This document shows positions 1 to 8,420 of a stretch of DNA of 36,677 nt, one piece after another. Positions within the stretch are counted from its first letter, which is position 1. Every line of letters begins with the position of its first letter. The position numbers were made by a program, and so were the translations under genes. The DNA is from a virus. Location of the stretch: the IMG/VR virus record IMGVR_UViG_3300007734_000638, positions 1-36,677 of that record, one strand, 5' to 3'. The notes below the pieces were generated by a model. That model saw nothing but the letters and a program-made list of their open reading frames with translations, was not told the origin of the DNA and made no database searches.

Positions 1-987
1 CCCCCACCACCAACCCGCGCCGGTGTTTGCAGCTTTATCAAACGCCTGACCCACATCGACAATACCGACAGGAACGCCCGTGGCTCCATCCGACAACGTG
101 TCGCCAAAGTCGATACTGTCATGCCCAACCAGCTTGGCTTTGGGGAACCGATTCTTAAACTCGGGATCTTGCAACAACTGCTGCAATCCGGTCGGTGTTG
201 GCGGGTAGCGGTTGGCAATCTGGGCAAACCCGTACTTGACCGAGTTCATGGTCGGGGTGGCCGAGGTCGCATTGGTGTAGTTGGTCTGATCGAACCCCAG
301 CAACCGACCCATGTTGGCCACACCTGGTGCGCGACGAATGCCCCCGCTAAAGTTTTCCCAGCCGGGTTTCAGTTGGCCGTTGGCGTCAAAGATTTGATCG
401 CTGTTGACCCCCTGACGCGCCCACCAATCGGTGTTCTGGTAGTCCGTCCGTCCCGCTTGACCGGGATTTGTGGCGTTAGTTCCCGTGGCATACCGAGACT
501 GTGCGGCCTTGGCTTCACCGGAAGTAGCAATACCCTGCACCATGCGGTTGATTCCAGCCGCGCCTTTGCCCCAACCGTTCTGACCAGACAACCACGCGGT
601 AATCTCCGCGTCACTGGCGTCCCGCAACAGATGCGTCTTATAGGCGGCAGCAATCTGAGCGCGTAACGACGGGTCTTGCGTTTCATCGGCGGGTGCAGAA
701 GGGCCGAAATCAGAAGGCGGAGCGTTTCCACCCGTGCCGGGTTGTCCACCCGTAGGTTCTTCTGCGCCACCACCAACGTCGCCACCGCCATCCTGTGCTT
801 CACTACCACCACCACCGCCACCCTGTGACCGTGCGGCATATGACTGCGCTTCACCCGAGTTACGAATAGCCTCAATCCACGCGGCGGGGTTATCGCCATA
901 CCCGTAGGCACCCGACTCCCAGTTGGCAACCTCGTCGTCACTGGCGTCCCGGCCTAAATACGTGCGATACGCTTCACGAATACCCAT
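1..987 (-). CDS. DUF4214-like repeat virion protein (N-terminal part; wraps across the window end)
   Basis: The frame is open from an ATG at 987 with an AAAGGA ribosome site upstream, and runs off the window at base 1 after 329 codons. Two related units are visible near the N-terminus, one with AYRTYLGRDASDDEVANW and one with AYKTHLLRDASDAEITAW, each followed by a G...I...SGEA pattern. This resembles the DUF4214-type 'LGR' repeat found in surface and adhesion proteins. A Gly/Glu/Pro-rich linker separates the units. If base 1 joins base 36677, the frame continues for 25 more codons and stops at 36600, giving 354 residues. The gene lies between two probable ejection-module genes, so a virion or tail role is inferred from position. 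No catalytic motif is seen. Confidence 0.75.
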   Translation of the reverse strand, partial: MGIREAYRTYLGRDASDDEVANWESGAYGYGDNPAAWIEAIRNSGEAQSYAARSQGGGGGGSEAQDGGGDVGGGAEEPTGGQPGTGGNAPPSDFGPSAPADETQDPSLRAQIAAAYKTHLLRDASDAEITAWLSGQNGWGKGAAGINRMVQGIATSGEAKAAQSRYATGTNATNPGQAGRTDYQNTDWWARQGVNSDQIFDANGQLKPGWENFSGGIRRAPGVANMGRLLGFDQTNYTNATSATPTMNSVKYGFAQIANRYPPTPTGLQQLLQDPEFKNRFPKAKLVGHDSIDFGDTLSDGATGVPVGIVDVGQAFDKAANTGAGWWWG

Positions 988-1012
988 GATGTGTCCTTTG
1001 TGCCGTTGTTCG

Positions 1013-1705
1013 CTATTCGATTGGCGTGGTGTCTTCGACGTAGTCAGGCAGCGTGGGGCGCGTCAACTGCAACGCATCCGGCTCCACATACACACTGAGT
1101 TCGTTCTGCGGCATTCCCAGCAGGTTTCGCATGTAGTTCATCTGGTTCTGACGAGCGCCATACATCTTGTCCTGCGTCCGACCCTGCGACAGTTCACTTG
1201 CACGGGTATTGAATGACGTATCGCCATAGCGGCTGAAGTCGTTCATCACGCCAGCGGAACTTAAGCCGTAATTCTGTTTGTCGGAAAACCGTTTGGACAG
1301 CCGATCCAACTCGGATTGCCGCTTGATGTACGCCAACTGGTCAGCACTGGACTGCGCTTGAATACGGGCCGCTTCTGTGGCAGCTTTGGTCTGCATATCC
1401 GCTGACTTAGTCGCGGCATCGGAACCTTTTTTGGCTCCATACAGATTTCCAGCGGTTTGAATACCTTGGGACGCAATTTGCGCTTGTCCGGGGGTCATTT
1501 TAAATCCTTTATTTTGATTGACCGATGTGCTGGGCGTACTGCCAGATGGATATGTAGGGCTGCTACTCCGCGAAAACCATGGCAACGGAATACCGCCACC
1601 ACGGCCACCACTGCTTTGCGGCAGCAACCGGTCGGTATCAACCACAGCAGTTGGATCAGTGCCGTGGACAATGACGCGAAAATTGGGATTAGCGTCTACA
1701 GCCAT
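1013..1705 (-). CDS. Probable internal virion / DNA-ejection protein, coiled coil
   Basis: 230 residues. The start at 1705 has a good GGAG ribosome site about 8 bases upstream. The N-terminal 70 residues are Ser/Pro/Gly-rich and probably disordered. Residues about 70-150 are Ala/Gln/Lys-rich with heptad-like spacing (AATKSADMQTKAATEAARIQ) and should form a long helix or coiled coil. The C-terminal half is Asn/Gln/Arg-rich. Its length and place after the gp10-like gene resemble P22 gp7 (229 residues), one of the ejected proteins, but I see no clear sequence match, so the role is inferred from position. It sits 19 bases after the GNAT-like gene and 25 bases before the DUF4214-like gene. Confidence 0.75.
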   Translation of the reverse strand: MAVDANPNFRVIVHGTDPTAVVDTDRLLPQSSGGRGGGIPLPWFSRSSSPTYPSGSTPSTSVNQNKGFKMTPGQAQIASQGIQTAGNLYGAKKGSDAATKSADMQTKAATEAARIQAQSSADQLAYIKRQSELDRLSKRFSDKQNYGLSSAGVMNDFSRYGDTSFNTRASELSQGRTQDKMYGARQNQMNYMRNLLGMPQNELSVYVEPDALQLTRPTLPDYVEDTTPIE

Positions 1706-1724
1706 ACATTAACTCCTGCCATGC

Positions 1725-2078
1725 TCATGGCTTCCACGCATAGTGCTTGCCGACCAACCACTGCGCCCCAAGCTTCTCTAGCAACGGCTCCACCCGAGAG
1801 TTCTGCGCCCATGCCACGACACCTGGGAGAGATGCGGTCACGCGGCGGATAAGCTCCAGTAACTGCAGTCCTGATCGGCGCGTAGCTGGTTTCACATCCA
1901 AACCCTCAAGATGCCACAGCGGATACACCGCACAACACGCCAAGATCCGTTCCTGCTCTTCCACTACCAGCACTTTGCCTTCAGGTGGCAGGATTGGCAC
2001 CACGGTTTCCAGTTGCGTCCCCACCAGACGACCATACTCTTCTACGGGTAAGATCCGCGCTACGCGACTTGTTCGCAC
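1725..2078 (-). CDS. GNAT-like acetyltransferase, tail-module associated
   Basis: 117 residues from a GTG at 2078; the open frame extends further upstream, but that part overlaps two other genes. The pattern fits the GNAT fold: a beta strand VLVVEEQERILACCAVYPLW, then LEGLDVKPATRRSGLQLLEL, matching the strand that leads into the acetyl-CoA pyrophosphate loop (R/Q-x-x-G-x-G/A, here ATRRSGLQ), and a final strand VAWAQNSRVEPLLEKLGAQW. Small GNAT-like proteins occur in podovirus tail modules; their substrate is unknown to me. The gene overlaps the end of the preceding gene by 19 bases. The start is the least certain part of this call. Confidence 0.65.
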   Translation of the reverse strand: MRTSRVARILPVEEYGRLVGTQLETVVPILPPEGKVLVVEEQERILACCAVYPLWHLEGLDVKPATRRSGLQLLELIRRVTASLPGVVAWAQNSRVEPLLEKLGAQWLVGKHYAWKP

Positions 2079-2542
2079 AGCACGTCCAGTTGGTATTGCA
2101 TCGTGACAGCCCCAACACTGACATACGTCGTCGCATAGGTGATCGCCGTAGCTTCGTCCACGCGCACCAGATACGTCAGACTGCCCGTGGTCGCGGTGCT
2201 GTTGCCCGTAATTGCCGCGCTGCTGGTCGTACACGCCACCGTCGATGTCCATCCGAACGTGACCGTCAGCGACGAACTGGTGGTCGCCGCTCTCGTCACC
2301 CGTGCCGCCATCGACAAGCGATACACCCCGGGCTGCACTTGCAAGATGCCGAAGTTCGTCGAGGCAATCGACGCAGACTGCACCGTCAACGAGCTCGTGG
2401 CAATAATTGACGGACTGCCGTTGATCCGGTCGGCCATCGACAGCAGCCAATACCGCATGGCTTGAGTGACACGTCCCGAGATCCGAGACGCCGTCACCGG
2501 CTGCTCCACCACAAACTCCGGTTGGGGGGCAAGGTTGATCAT
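2060..2542 (-). CDS. Putative virion-associated protein, Ser/Thr-rich beta
   Basis: 160 residues, three bases after the gp10-like gene. After an N-terminal helix (TQAMRYWLLSMADRIN) the protein is almost entirely Thr/Ser/Val/Ala-rich with alternating hydrophobic residues, as in a beta-sandwich head or tail decoration protein. There is no signal peptide, membrane segment or catalytic motif. Its position between the gp10-like tail hub and the GNAT-like gene makes it a structural protein by inference. The P22 needle gene would lie about here, but this protein lacks the long trimeric coiled coil of that family, so I do not call it a needle. Confidence 0.75.
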   Translation of the reverse strand: MINLAPQPEFVVEQPVTASRISGRVTQAMRYWLLSMADRINGSPSIIATSSLTVQSASIASTNFGILQVQPGVYRLSMAARVTRAATTSSSLTVTFGWTSTVACTTSSAAITGNSTATTGSLTYLVRVDEATAITYATTYVSVGAVTMQYQLDVLCEQVA

Positions 2543-2545
2543 GCG

Positions 2546-4003
2546 TCATGCGTTTCCCTGAAAGTTGCGACCTTCGACAATGGCCCCCACAATGCGCCAC
2601 GCAATGGGGTCGGTCACAGTAATCTCCGGCACCCACATCCGTTGCGACGACGCCAGCCGCGTCCAATACATCTGCGCCTGAAACTGTCCCTGCGTTCCGG
2701 CACTGGTCGTCAACGTGTTTGACCAGTTCCGCAAGTCCGTGCTGGTGCGGAGCATGACTTGCGGGTTGGCTCCCTGTCCCGATCCCGTGCCAAGACCTGG
2801 TTCCAGCAACAGTTCAAACCGGCTGACAAACATCCGGCGACCCTGCGCTAACCACAACGCGGGAGGAATACGGAGGCGACGAATCAATTCTCCGTCACAC
2901 TCGGTGGTAAAGTCCGTGTCCATCGCGCAGATCATGCCGCTGGTGCGATTGCCCACCAGATGCTTGCCAAAGGCATAGGCGTGGCTTCTCGGCCCCCAAT
3001 AGCCATACGAACCAGTGCTGGTGTTCCAAATGCCGCGTTCGTGCCACAGGCCCGTAGAGAGGTCGTAGACCCATGTCGCGTTGGCGGTCGGAAACGTCAG
3101 GCAGTAGAACGTATGCCCCTGATCCGAATACACCACCGCTTCCGCGTCACTGATGGTGCTGTATTTGGCAATGGCCGTCTCAATGGCGTAGGTGCTAATA
3201 CGCTGCGGCACCAGACCCGTCGCCGCGACCACAATCCCCGCACCATCGGCGGTCTGGGACAACCAGATCATCTTGTCTGCCGCCAGCTTGACCGAGTAGG
3301 GTGCTGCCGTGCCGTAGCCAAACACGCTGCCGGGCACGGGCTGGAACGGGAACGGAGACGTTCCGGCGTCATACCAGACTTCGCCGGTCTGTTCGCCAAT
3401 CAGCCAAATCTGCCGGTTGCCGTCAACCACCATGGCTTTCCATGGGTCAGGCGCAATCGACCGTTGGGCGTAATCCAACGCCGACCAACTACTGCCATCG
3501 TTCAAGGCACTGATGTAATACGTTGAGGTGGCTGAATCGAAGGCCAAGAAATAGCCATCGATCATGCCGACCATCGTGCATTTGCCAGCCAAAAACGAGA
3601 TGGTGCTAAGCGTGTTGGTGGCAATGTCCAGCAGGTAGCCATTGCCGCCACTAGCAATCAACAACTGCCCACCCGCGTCACCATTGCTAGCAATACTGGC
3701 CGGGTTGGGATCATTGGTGACCGTGCCGCTTGTCACAATGGACGCACTGTTGGTGACCAACACCTGATAAACATGCGACCCCATGACGGCGTAGCAGCGA
3801 CCGGCCATGGCAAACATGGCTCGGCAGTTGATGTCAGCTACCGTGACGTAGTCTTCCTGACCGGGACAGGGATAGAGCGCGGCTCCTTGTGGAGAAGCCG
3901 ATGACTGGATGGGTTCAGGATACCAGTTGACCGTGCGCTCCACATCCGCCCACGGGCTTTGGCTCTCGTTCGACCCGTAGACAAATCCTGGGTACGCGGC
4001 CAT
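2546..4003 (-). CDS. P22 gp10-like packaged-DNA stabilisation / tail hub protein
   Basis: 485 residues, close to the 472 of P22 gp10. The N-terminus (GFVYGSNESQSPWADVERTVNWYPEP, quoted here only by its parts SQSPWADVERTVNWYPE) carries the conserved opening of this family: a short patch of hub residues, then N-W-Y-P/V-E. It is followed by LYPCPG, corresponding to the 'L-x-x-T/C-PG' turn. Repeated beta strands with GY, WL and YG motifs fit a beta-propeller-like hub. In P22 this protein binds gp4 and plugs the portal channel after packaging. It abuts the gp4-like gene directly (4003/4004), which supports co-assembly. Confidence 0.82.
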   Translation of the reverse strand: MAAYPGFVYGSNESQSPWADVERTVNWYPEPIQSSASPQGAALYPCPGQEDYVTVADINCRAMFAMAGRCYAVMGSHVYQVLVTNSASIVTSGTVTNDPNPASIASNGDAGGQLLIASGGNGYLLDIATNTLSTISFLAGKCTMVGMIDGYFLAFDSATSTYYISALNDGSSWSALDYAQRSIAPDPWKAMVVDGNRQIWLIGEQTGEVWYDAGTSPFPFQPVPGSVFGYGTAAPYSVKLAADKMIWLSQTADGAGIVVAATGLVPQRISTYAIETAIAKYSTISDAEAVVYSDQGHTFYCLTFPTANATWVYDLSTGLWHERGIWNTSTGSYGYWGPRSHAYAFGKHLVGNRTSGMICAMDTDFTTECDGELIRRLRIPPALWLAQGRRMFVSRFELLLEPGLGTGSGQGANPQVMLRTSTDLRNWSNTLTTSAGTQGQFQAQMYWTRLASSQRMWVPEITVTDPIAWRIVGAIVEGRNFQGNA

Positions 4004-4738
4004 TTAGCTATCCGAATAAATATTGTAGTGCGGCCCCGCGCCACCAAAAAGCAAACCGGCCACACCGGACGACAAGTCCGATAGGCGCTGGTTCGCTCGT
4101 TTGATGTCAGCTTTGCTTTCCATCGCCGCTTGCTGCAAGTCTGCCGTCAATGGGGAGTCAAACGCACTGGCCAGTTCCTTGGCCAAACCAGTTCGCAGAA
4201 ACCGACGATACCCCGGCGGCAGCGAAATGGTGGTGCTGAGCGAGGCAAACTCAGCAACCGGCACGGGCGTGTAGATCACGCCCTGCAACGTGGTACTGGT
4301 CGGCAGGGGCCACAGATAGACCAGCCCCAGTCCCGCTGTCCACGTTGGGTTGTAATACGCCGCTTGTGGATACACGGACGTCAGCCCCTTTTGCGCGATA
4401 CCCGCATAGGCATCTTCCGTCAGCAATGGCCCCAAATTATATTCAATCGTGGGAGACACCGAAGTGTCTTGAAAGCCAATGTTCGTCACGTCCATCGGGC
4501 CTGTCGGACGCACACAGTTAATGACCCCGCCCACGCCAATGGTGTAGCTGGCCGCGGTTGAAATCGTCCACGTGGTCCGCGCCTGGGCATACACCGTCAA
4601 GCCTTCGTTGGCGAGACTGTTGACCCAGTCGTTTAAACGATCAAACGCAAACGCTGCATCATTCGCAGTGGCCGTTTCTCCCACCTGCAACACGCGCAGG
4701 TCTTGGAGCGCGGCAGTAATCAGTTGGGACACCGTCAC
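4004..4738 (-). CDS. P22 gp4-like head-completion / tail accessory factor
   Basis: 244 residues. The N-terminus has the helical pattern of the P22 gp4 family: QLITAALQDLRVLQVGE, then AFDRLNDWVNSLANEGL, then a strand pair with YTIGVGGVINCVRP. In this family the 'YTIG-GG-----RP' stretch is a hallmark. Gp4 binds below the portal dodecamer and recruits the gp10-like hub, and the gp10-like gene follows immediately. It is longer than P22 gp4 (166 residues), as in many environmental relatives. The C-terminal helix (FDSPLTADLQQAAMESKADIK) is also typical. The TAG stop at 4004 abuts the ATG at 4003. Confidence 0.82.
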   Translation of the reverse strand: MTVSQLITAALQDLRVLQVGETATANDAAFAFDRLNDWVNSLANEGLTVYAQARTTWTISTAASYTIGVGGVINCVRPTGPMDVTNIGFQDTSVSPTIEYNLGPLLTEDAYAGIAQKGLTSVYPQAAYYNPTWTAGLGLVYLWPLPTSTTLQGVIYTPVPVAEFASLSTTISLPPGYRRFLRTGLAKELASAFDSPLTADLQQAAMESKADIKRANQRLSDLSSGVAGLLFGGAGPHYNIYSDS

Positions 4739-4740
4739 GG

Positions 4741-5019
4741 TTACACCTGATACAACGCGTTCATCAACGTCGCAGAGGTTGTGGTGCTATTGACGCGAAT
4801 ACACTTCAGCGGCAACACCGTTCCCGCCAACACCGTAAACGCGCCAGTCGAACCATCTTCAAACACGGCCACCACAATGCCAGCGCCACCCACAAAGATG
4901 GCATCGGCAGGAATGGCCTTGGTCGCGGCATTCGCCGCATACGTGCTGCCATCAAAGTTGACCGTGTCGCTCTTGGTAATCAACACCGACCGATTATACG
5001 TGTCGCTGGTTTGTGCCAT
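4741..5019 (-). CDS. Small beta-rich virion protein (spike-base-like)
   Basis: 92 residues. The visible pattern is SDTVNFDG, then ADAIFVGGAGIVVAVFEDG, then VLAGTVLPLKCIRVNSTTTSA. It resembles a family of small phage or gene-transfer-agent proteins sometimes annotated as spike-base protein, whose key features are a 'hYVGGAG' turn and 'LPh...RV..TGTTAT'. The match is from memory and covers most of the length. It lies two bases from the gp4-like gene and one base after the AT-hook-like gene, within the head-to-tail block, so a structural role is likely. Confidence 0.75.
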   Translation of the reverse strand: MAQTSDTYNRSVLITKSDTVNFDGSTYAANAATKAIPADAIFVGGAGIVVAVFEDGSTGAFTVLAGTVLPLKCIRVNSTTTSATLMNALYQV

Positions 5020-5502
5020 TTACGTCCTAACTTTCAACGGACGACCGCGCTTCCGGCGCACGGGCGTTTCGGGAACCGCTGGCACCTGTTCGTGCGTGGC
5101 ATCATCGGCCACCTTGGCTTCGGCTTTCGCCAACTCACTTAACCGCTGATCTGCAAAGTGCCGCTGGGCGGTTACTTCGGCAATAGAGCGCATATCGTGT
5201 TCGTATTTCTCAATAGCTTCCACGGGGCCGGTTGACCAACCCTGCGCCAATGCCCGATCACGCTCTTCGGCATTGCCTACGATCAACTGACACGACCGCG
5301 CAAATGCCTCACCGACTGGATCGCCAACCGCCGCCAACGGGTCGCCACACATGACCTTGCCGTTATCACGGGCAAAGGCTTTATACAGCATGTCCGGGAA
5401 CGGTTCGTGTCCATTAGCGTTCTTCCCGCCATGCCGCTTCTGCGTGTTCCACTGCGCCATTTCGCGGGAGTGTTCGCTGTCGGGGTTGTGAATAATTGCC
5501 AT
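5020..5502 (-). CDS. Conserved podovirus structural-module protein with AT-hook-like tail
   Basis: 160 residues. Hydrophilic, no membrane segments. EPFPDMLYKAFARDNGKVMC and QLIVGNAEERDRALAQGW are patterns I recall from uncharacterised proteins encoded next to coat genes in environmental podoviruses. The extreme C-terminus is RRKRGRPLKVRT, which contains the R-G-R-P core of an AT-hook that binds the minor groove of AT-rich DNA. It could contact packaged DNA, but that is inference. It follows a terminator-like hairpin (5519-5547), so it may be expressed at a lower level than the coat genes. Confidence 0.75.
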   Translation of the reverse strand: MAIIHNPDSEHSREMAQWNTQKRHGGKNANGHEPFPDMLYKAFARDNGKVMCGDPLAAVGDPVGEAFARSCQLIVGNAEERDRALAQGWSTGPVEAIEKYEHDMRSIAEVTAQRHFADQRLSELAKAEAKVADDATHEQVPAVPETPVRRKRGRPLKVRT

Positions 5503-5518
5503 GTGTCCTCACGAAAAT

Positions 5519-5547
5519 GAAGGAGACGGCACGTAACCGCCTCCTTC
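5519..5547 (-). terminator. Terminator-like hairpin between head genes
   Basis: The stem GAAGGAGaCGG (5519-5529) pairs with CCGcCTCCTTC (5537-5547), 10 pairs with one mismatch and a 7-base loop. On the minus strand it is followed by ATTTTCG. It lies in the 53-base gap after the 5556-6185 gene. It could act as a partial terminator or an RNA-stability element separating the abundant coat and decoration proteins from the lower-copy tail genes. Confidence 0.55.
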
Positions 5548-5555
5548 AGGTTGCC

Positions 5556-6185
5556 TTACGCCCAGGTCGGAGAACCCGCCAACGCCGTGGCGCTGGTCGG
5601 GCCGACGCTGACCCAGAAGCCGTTACACGCCACCAGCAGTGACGACATGGTCAACGACGCCGAGAAGGTGCCAACATCGAAGCTGGCCCCACCATTGCCC
5701 AGCCCCGAACTGGCCGTCACGGTGTGCGCGGCCTTGCCGTTCGCCACGATGTGCAGATAGCACCCGTCTTGGTCTTTGGTCGGAACCGCCAGCGTCATCG
5801 CCAACGCCGACGTGCCGTTGATGATGGCCACCGTCCACTGCGACGCGCCAAAGGCAATTGCCCCCGCCGCCGTGTAGGACGCCACCGTCACCGACATCTG
5901 ACCCGGATACAGGACGCCTTCGTTGACCTGACTTGGTGCCTGCGCCAGATCCGAAGCCAGCGCGGTCATCACGTTCGCACCGGTCTGGTGCGCCGCGGTG
6001 ACCGATCCCTGCTGTCCGCGAGTCACGCCGACAATGACACCCGAGGTGTATGCCTGGTTGATCTGCATCCATTCGCCATCAACGCGAATGAGACGCCCCG
6101 CCGTCAACGACGTGGCCGACGCCACCGTAATGGTGTTGTCGATCAGCGCCACCGCAGCGGCAAGAGTCGTATTTACCAATGCCAT
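5556..6185 (-). CDS. Probable head decoration / accessory structural protein
   Basis: 209 residues, starting three bases after the coat gene stops. The N-terminal 70 residues show a repeated small-domain pattern, TTLAAAVALIDNTITVASAT then AGRLIRVDGEWMQI then GVTRGQQGSVTAAHQTGANV. I recall this as a common beta domain in phage virion proteins. The rest is Ala/Thr/Gly-rich beta sequence. Its position directly after the major coat gene suggests a capsid-binding or spike accessory role. No enzyme motif is visible. Confidence 0.75.
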   Translation of the reverse strand: MALVNTTLAAAVALIDNTITVASATSLTAGRLIRVDGEWMQINQAYTSGVIVGVTRGQQGSVTAAHQTGANVMTALASDLAQAPSQVNEGVLYPGQMSVTVASYTAAGAIAFGASQWTVAIINGTSALAMTLAVPTKDQDGCYLHIVANGKAAHTVTASSGLGNGGASFDVGTFSASLTMSSLLVACNGFWVSVGPTSATALAGSPTWA

Positions 6186-6188
6186 AAC

Positions 6189-7427
6189 TTAACCCCACAC
6201 TCGCGCGGCCAGCCGCGCCTGAATCGTTGCCGCACCAATCAGAATGTCCAGACGGCTCGGGTTCTGATCCGTGCCAATCTGATACTGCTCAACCATGCGA
6301 ATGCTAAAGCCCAGTGCTTTGCTCCGCACGGTGGTGGATTCCGCACCCGCGCCTGGCTTCATCAGGTCGGCCATCACGAACGCAAACGCGTCGGGGTGAT
6401 AGACGAACGACTGCGGCGAGGTGGTGGTGGCCAACGTGCCGCTGGAGGCCGAGGTTGCGCCGAGGACGGTCACAACGGCGTTGTTGGCAGGCGAAGCATC
6501 CACCGTCTGCAACTGACCCGAAGTCACAATCGACGGGCTGATCGGCAGGGTCGCCATCGCACCCGACGAATCCGACGTATCGGCGGTCACCACAAACTGC
6601 TGCAAACGACCAGTAGACGAGTACGACAGAGGGTTGACCGAGTTCACGCCAGCAATGGTGAAAATGTCACCCTTCTTAAGCGTGGACGCGCCCGATGCCC
6701 AACCGTCAATGTTGATGGTCGAGCCGGTCTGACTCGCGCCATCCACCAACGGCGTGGACGCGGTAAAGGTGCCGGTCGTGTGCGTGGGACGCACCGGATC
6801 CTGCAACCACTTATCAACACCCAACTGCCGACGACCGAACATGCCCTCTTCGTAGTTCTCCGAGATGATGGCGGTTGGGTTAAACAGCGAACTGGTGGTG
6901 TTGGCCAGCGTGGACATGGCCAGCGGATCCAACACGGCCACGCGACCCTTCAGCGGGGTCGAAAGGTCGGTTAGCTTCACACCCGCCTGCAGGTAGGTGA
7001 TGGTGGCGCTCGGCGTGGTGCCGGGCGTCCCGACCGCGCTGTAGATGTCGCGGTAGACGGCGTTAAACGCCAGCACTTCGGCCGCGTTGGCCAGTGCTTC
7101 CGAACCCGGATCGACATACCGCGCACGGATGTTGTCCAGTTCCGTGGTGGCCTGCGCCGACGAATACCCAAACGCGACGTTCTTTTGGTTCGTCAGCGAG
7201 ATCGGCACGGTCTGGTCATACAGGTTCTGCAGCTGCAGCGCCTGACCATCCGTCACAGTGAAACGCTGGGGCAGTCGCGCATTGACGGTATTACCGACCT
7301 TCGCGCCAGCAATTTCGTACTGCGAATCGTACGTGCGGTTGACGTTGGCCAGGAACACCAACTTGTTAATAAATCCGCGAGCGACTTCCTTGGTCGTCCA
7401 CGACGGGGTTGCGAGGGTATTAGCCAC
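6189..7427 (-). CDS. Major capsid protein, P22 coat-like
   Basis: 412 residues, similar to the 430 of P22 gp5. The start MANTLATPSWTTKEVARGF has the conserved opening of P22-type coat proteins: an N-arm, then a helix beginning 'hThhhIh.eAL'. Further fits are VGNTVNARLPQRFTVTDGQ and YVDPGSEALANAAE (HK97-fold E-loop and spine region), a central beta-rich insertion (about 210-320), and a C-terminal RLDILIGAATIQARLAARVWG. It forms the icosahedral shell on the scaffold encoded upstream. The ribosome site AAAGGAT lies about 13 bases upstream. The order scaffold-coat-gp4-gp10 is that of P22. Confidence 0.85.
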   Translation of the reverse strand: MANTLATPSWTTKEVARGFINKLVFLANVNRTYDSQYEIAGAKVGNTVNARLPQRFTVTDGQALQLQNLYDQTVPISLTNQKNVAFGYSSAQATTELDNIRARYVDPGSEALANAAEVLAFNAVYRDIYSAVGTPGTTPSATITYLQAGVKLTDLSTPLKGRVAVLDPLAMSTLANTTSSLFNPTAIISENYEEGMFGRRQLGVDKWLQDPVRPTHTTGTFTASTPLVDGASQTGSTINIDGWASGASTLKKGDIFTIAGVNSVNPLSYSSTGRLQQFVVTADTSDSSGAMATLPISPSIVTSGQLQTVDASPANNAVVTVLGATSASSGTLATTTSPQSFVYHPDAFAFVMADLMKPGAGAESTTVRSKALGFSIRMVEQYQIGTDQNPSRLDILIGAATIQARLAARVWG

Positions 7428-7450
7428 AGACTATCCTTTCGACCGATGGG

Positions 7451-8362
7451 TTACATGCGACCCGCGGCGCGATCAGCGGCGTTCATGCGACGGAAGTGTT
7501 CATCCATCGACAAATCATCCGAAATCGCAAATGGGTCGGCGACTGGTGGCGAAGTACCAAGCGGCTTGATTGGCGCTTTCGCGGAACTCACGACTCGGGC
7601 TGGGCCGCGCACAGAGGCAGCTTCGAGTCGGGCTTCAAGTTTGCCCATTTCCCGGTAGGTTTGCGCCGGGTGCAGCGTGGACAAACGCTGAGATTCTTCG
7701 GGGTTGGCCGAGAGCCACTTGAGCATCTCAATGCCCACCGGACTATCCATCGCCAGGTGCTGCATGGGCAGCGACATGGGCGTATCGGGATTCAGGGACG
7801 CCATCAGTTCCGGGTCTTGCGCGGAGGCATCCTGCAACCGAGACATCCATTGGTGCTGTTGCTGCTGTTGGGATTCCTCAATCTGGCGCTGCTGGTATGC
7901 CTGATGGCGCACGACATCGCGTTCCTGATGTCTAGCATCGGCCACAAACGCCGCCAACGCCATTGAATAATCCTCGTAGGCATCAAACTGCTCGACCCGT
8001 GGCACCCCGGACATGTTTTTAAAACGCGACCAGTCAGGAGCCGTCTCGGATTCGACTGGCAGCGGTTGCACCAACTGCTGCACACGGGCTTCTGCGGCTT
8101 CGGCGCGACGTTCCGCTTCACGCTGTTTGGCAATCGCGGCCTTGACCGCTTCAGTGGGGTCGCTTCGGCGGTTGCTTTTAACGGGAGCGGCTTTAACGGG
8201 TTCGCCTATCGGCAGGTCAGGAGCAGTGGATTCCACCACCATATCCGAGTCCATCGTCGCCTGAATTTGCTCAGGCGTTTCGTGACTCGAATCAATCGTC
8301 ATGTCACTGACGGGGACAACGGACGTTGTGTCGGGTGCCGAGTCGTTAAGCTCTGTGGACAT
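7451..8362 (-). CDS. Scaffolding protein
   Basis: 303 residues, the same length as P22 gp8. Strongly charged, Gln/Glu/Ala-rich, with a central helical stretch (QREAERRAEAAEARVQQL) and a Gln run (EESQQQQQHQW). The C-terminus DLSMDEHFRRMNAADRAAGRM is the short helix-turn-helix-like basic tail by which scaffolds bind coat protein. It lies just upstream of the coat gene. The first ATG (8362) follows an AT-rich spacer with a promoter-like pair (8377-8405), so scaffold and coat may have their own transcript in addition to read-through. Confidence 0.82.
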   Translation of the reverse strand: MSTELNDSAPDTTSVVPVSDMTIDSSHETPEQIQATMDSDMVVESTAPDLPIGEPVKAAPVKSNRRSDPTEAVKAAIAKQREAERRAEAAEARVQQLVQPLPVESETAPDWSRFKNMSGVPRVEQFDAYEDYSMALAAFVADARHQERDVVRHQAYQQRQIEESQQQQQHQWMSRLQDASAQDPELMASLNPDTPMSLPMQHLAMDSPVGIEMLKWLSANPEESQRLSTLHPAQTYREMGKLEARLEAASVRGPARVVSSAKAPIKPLGTSPPVADPFAISDDLSMDEHFRRMNAADRAAGRM

Positions 8363-8376
8363 GCGTCAACATCAAT

Positions 8377-8405
8377 ATCATAAAGAATACAAGCAAATCA
8401 ATTAA
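8377..8405 (-). promoter_or_regulatory. Candidate promoter for scaffold-coat
   Basis: On the minus strand, TTAATT (8405-8400) is followed after 17 bases by TATGAT (8382-8377), which matches the -10 consensus in 5 of 6 positions. The 58-base gap is clearly more AT-rich than its surroundings. The -35 match is weak (3 of 6), so this is a candidate only. Confidence 0.35.
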
Positions 8406-8420
8406 TAAGCCAAACTCTTG

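Noticed and set aside
5724-6974. 416-residue plus-strand frame opposite the coat protein gene
   Set aside because: Arg/His/Gly-rich composition typical of the antisense of a GC-rich gene; the coat protein on the other strand is well supported.
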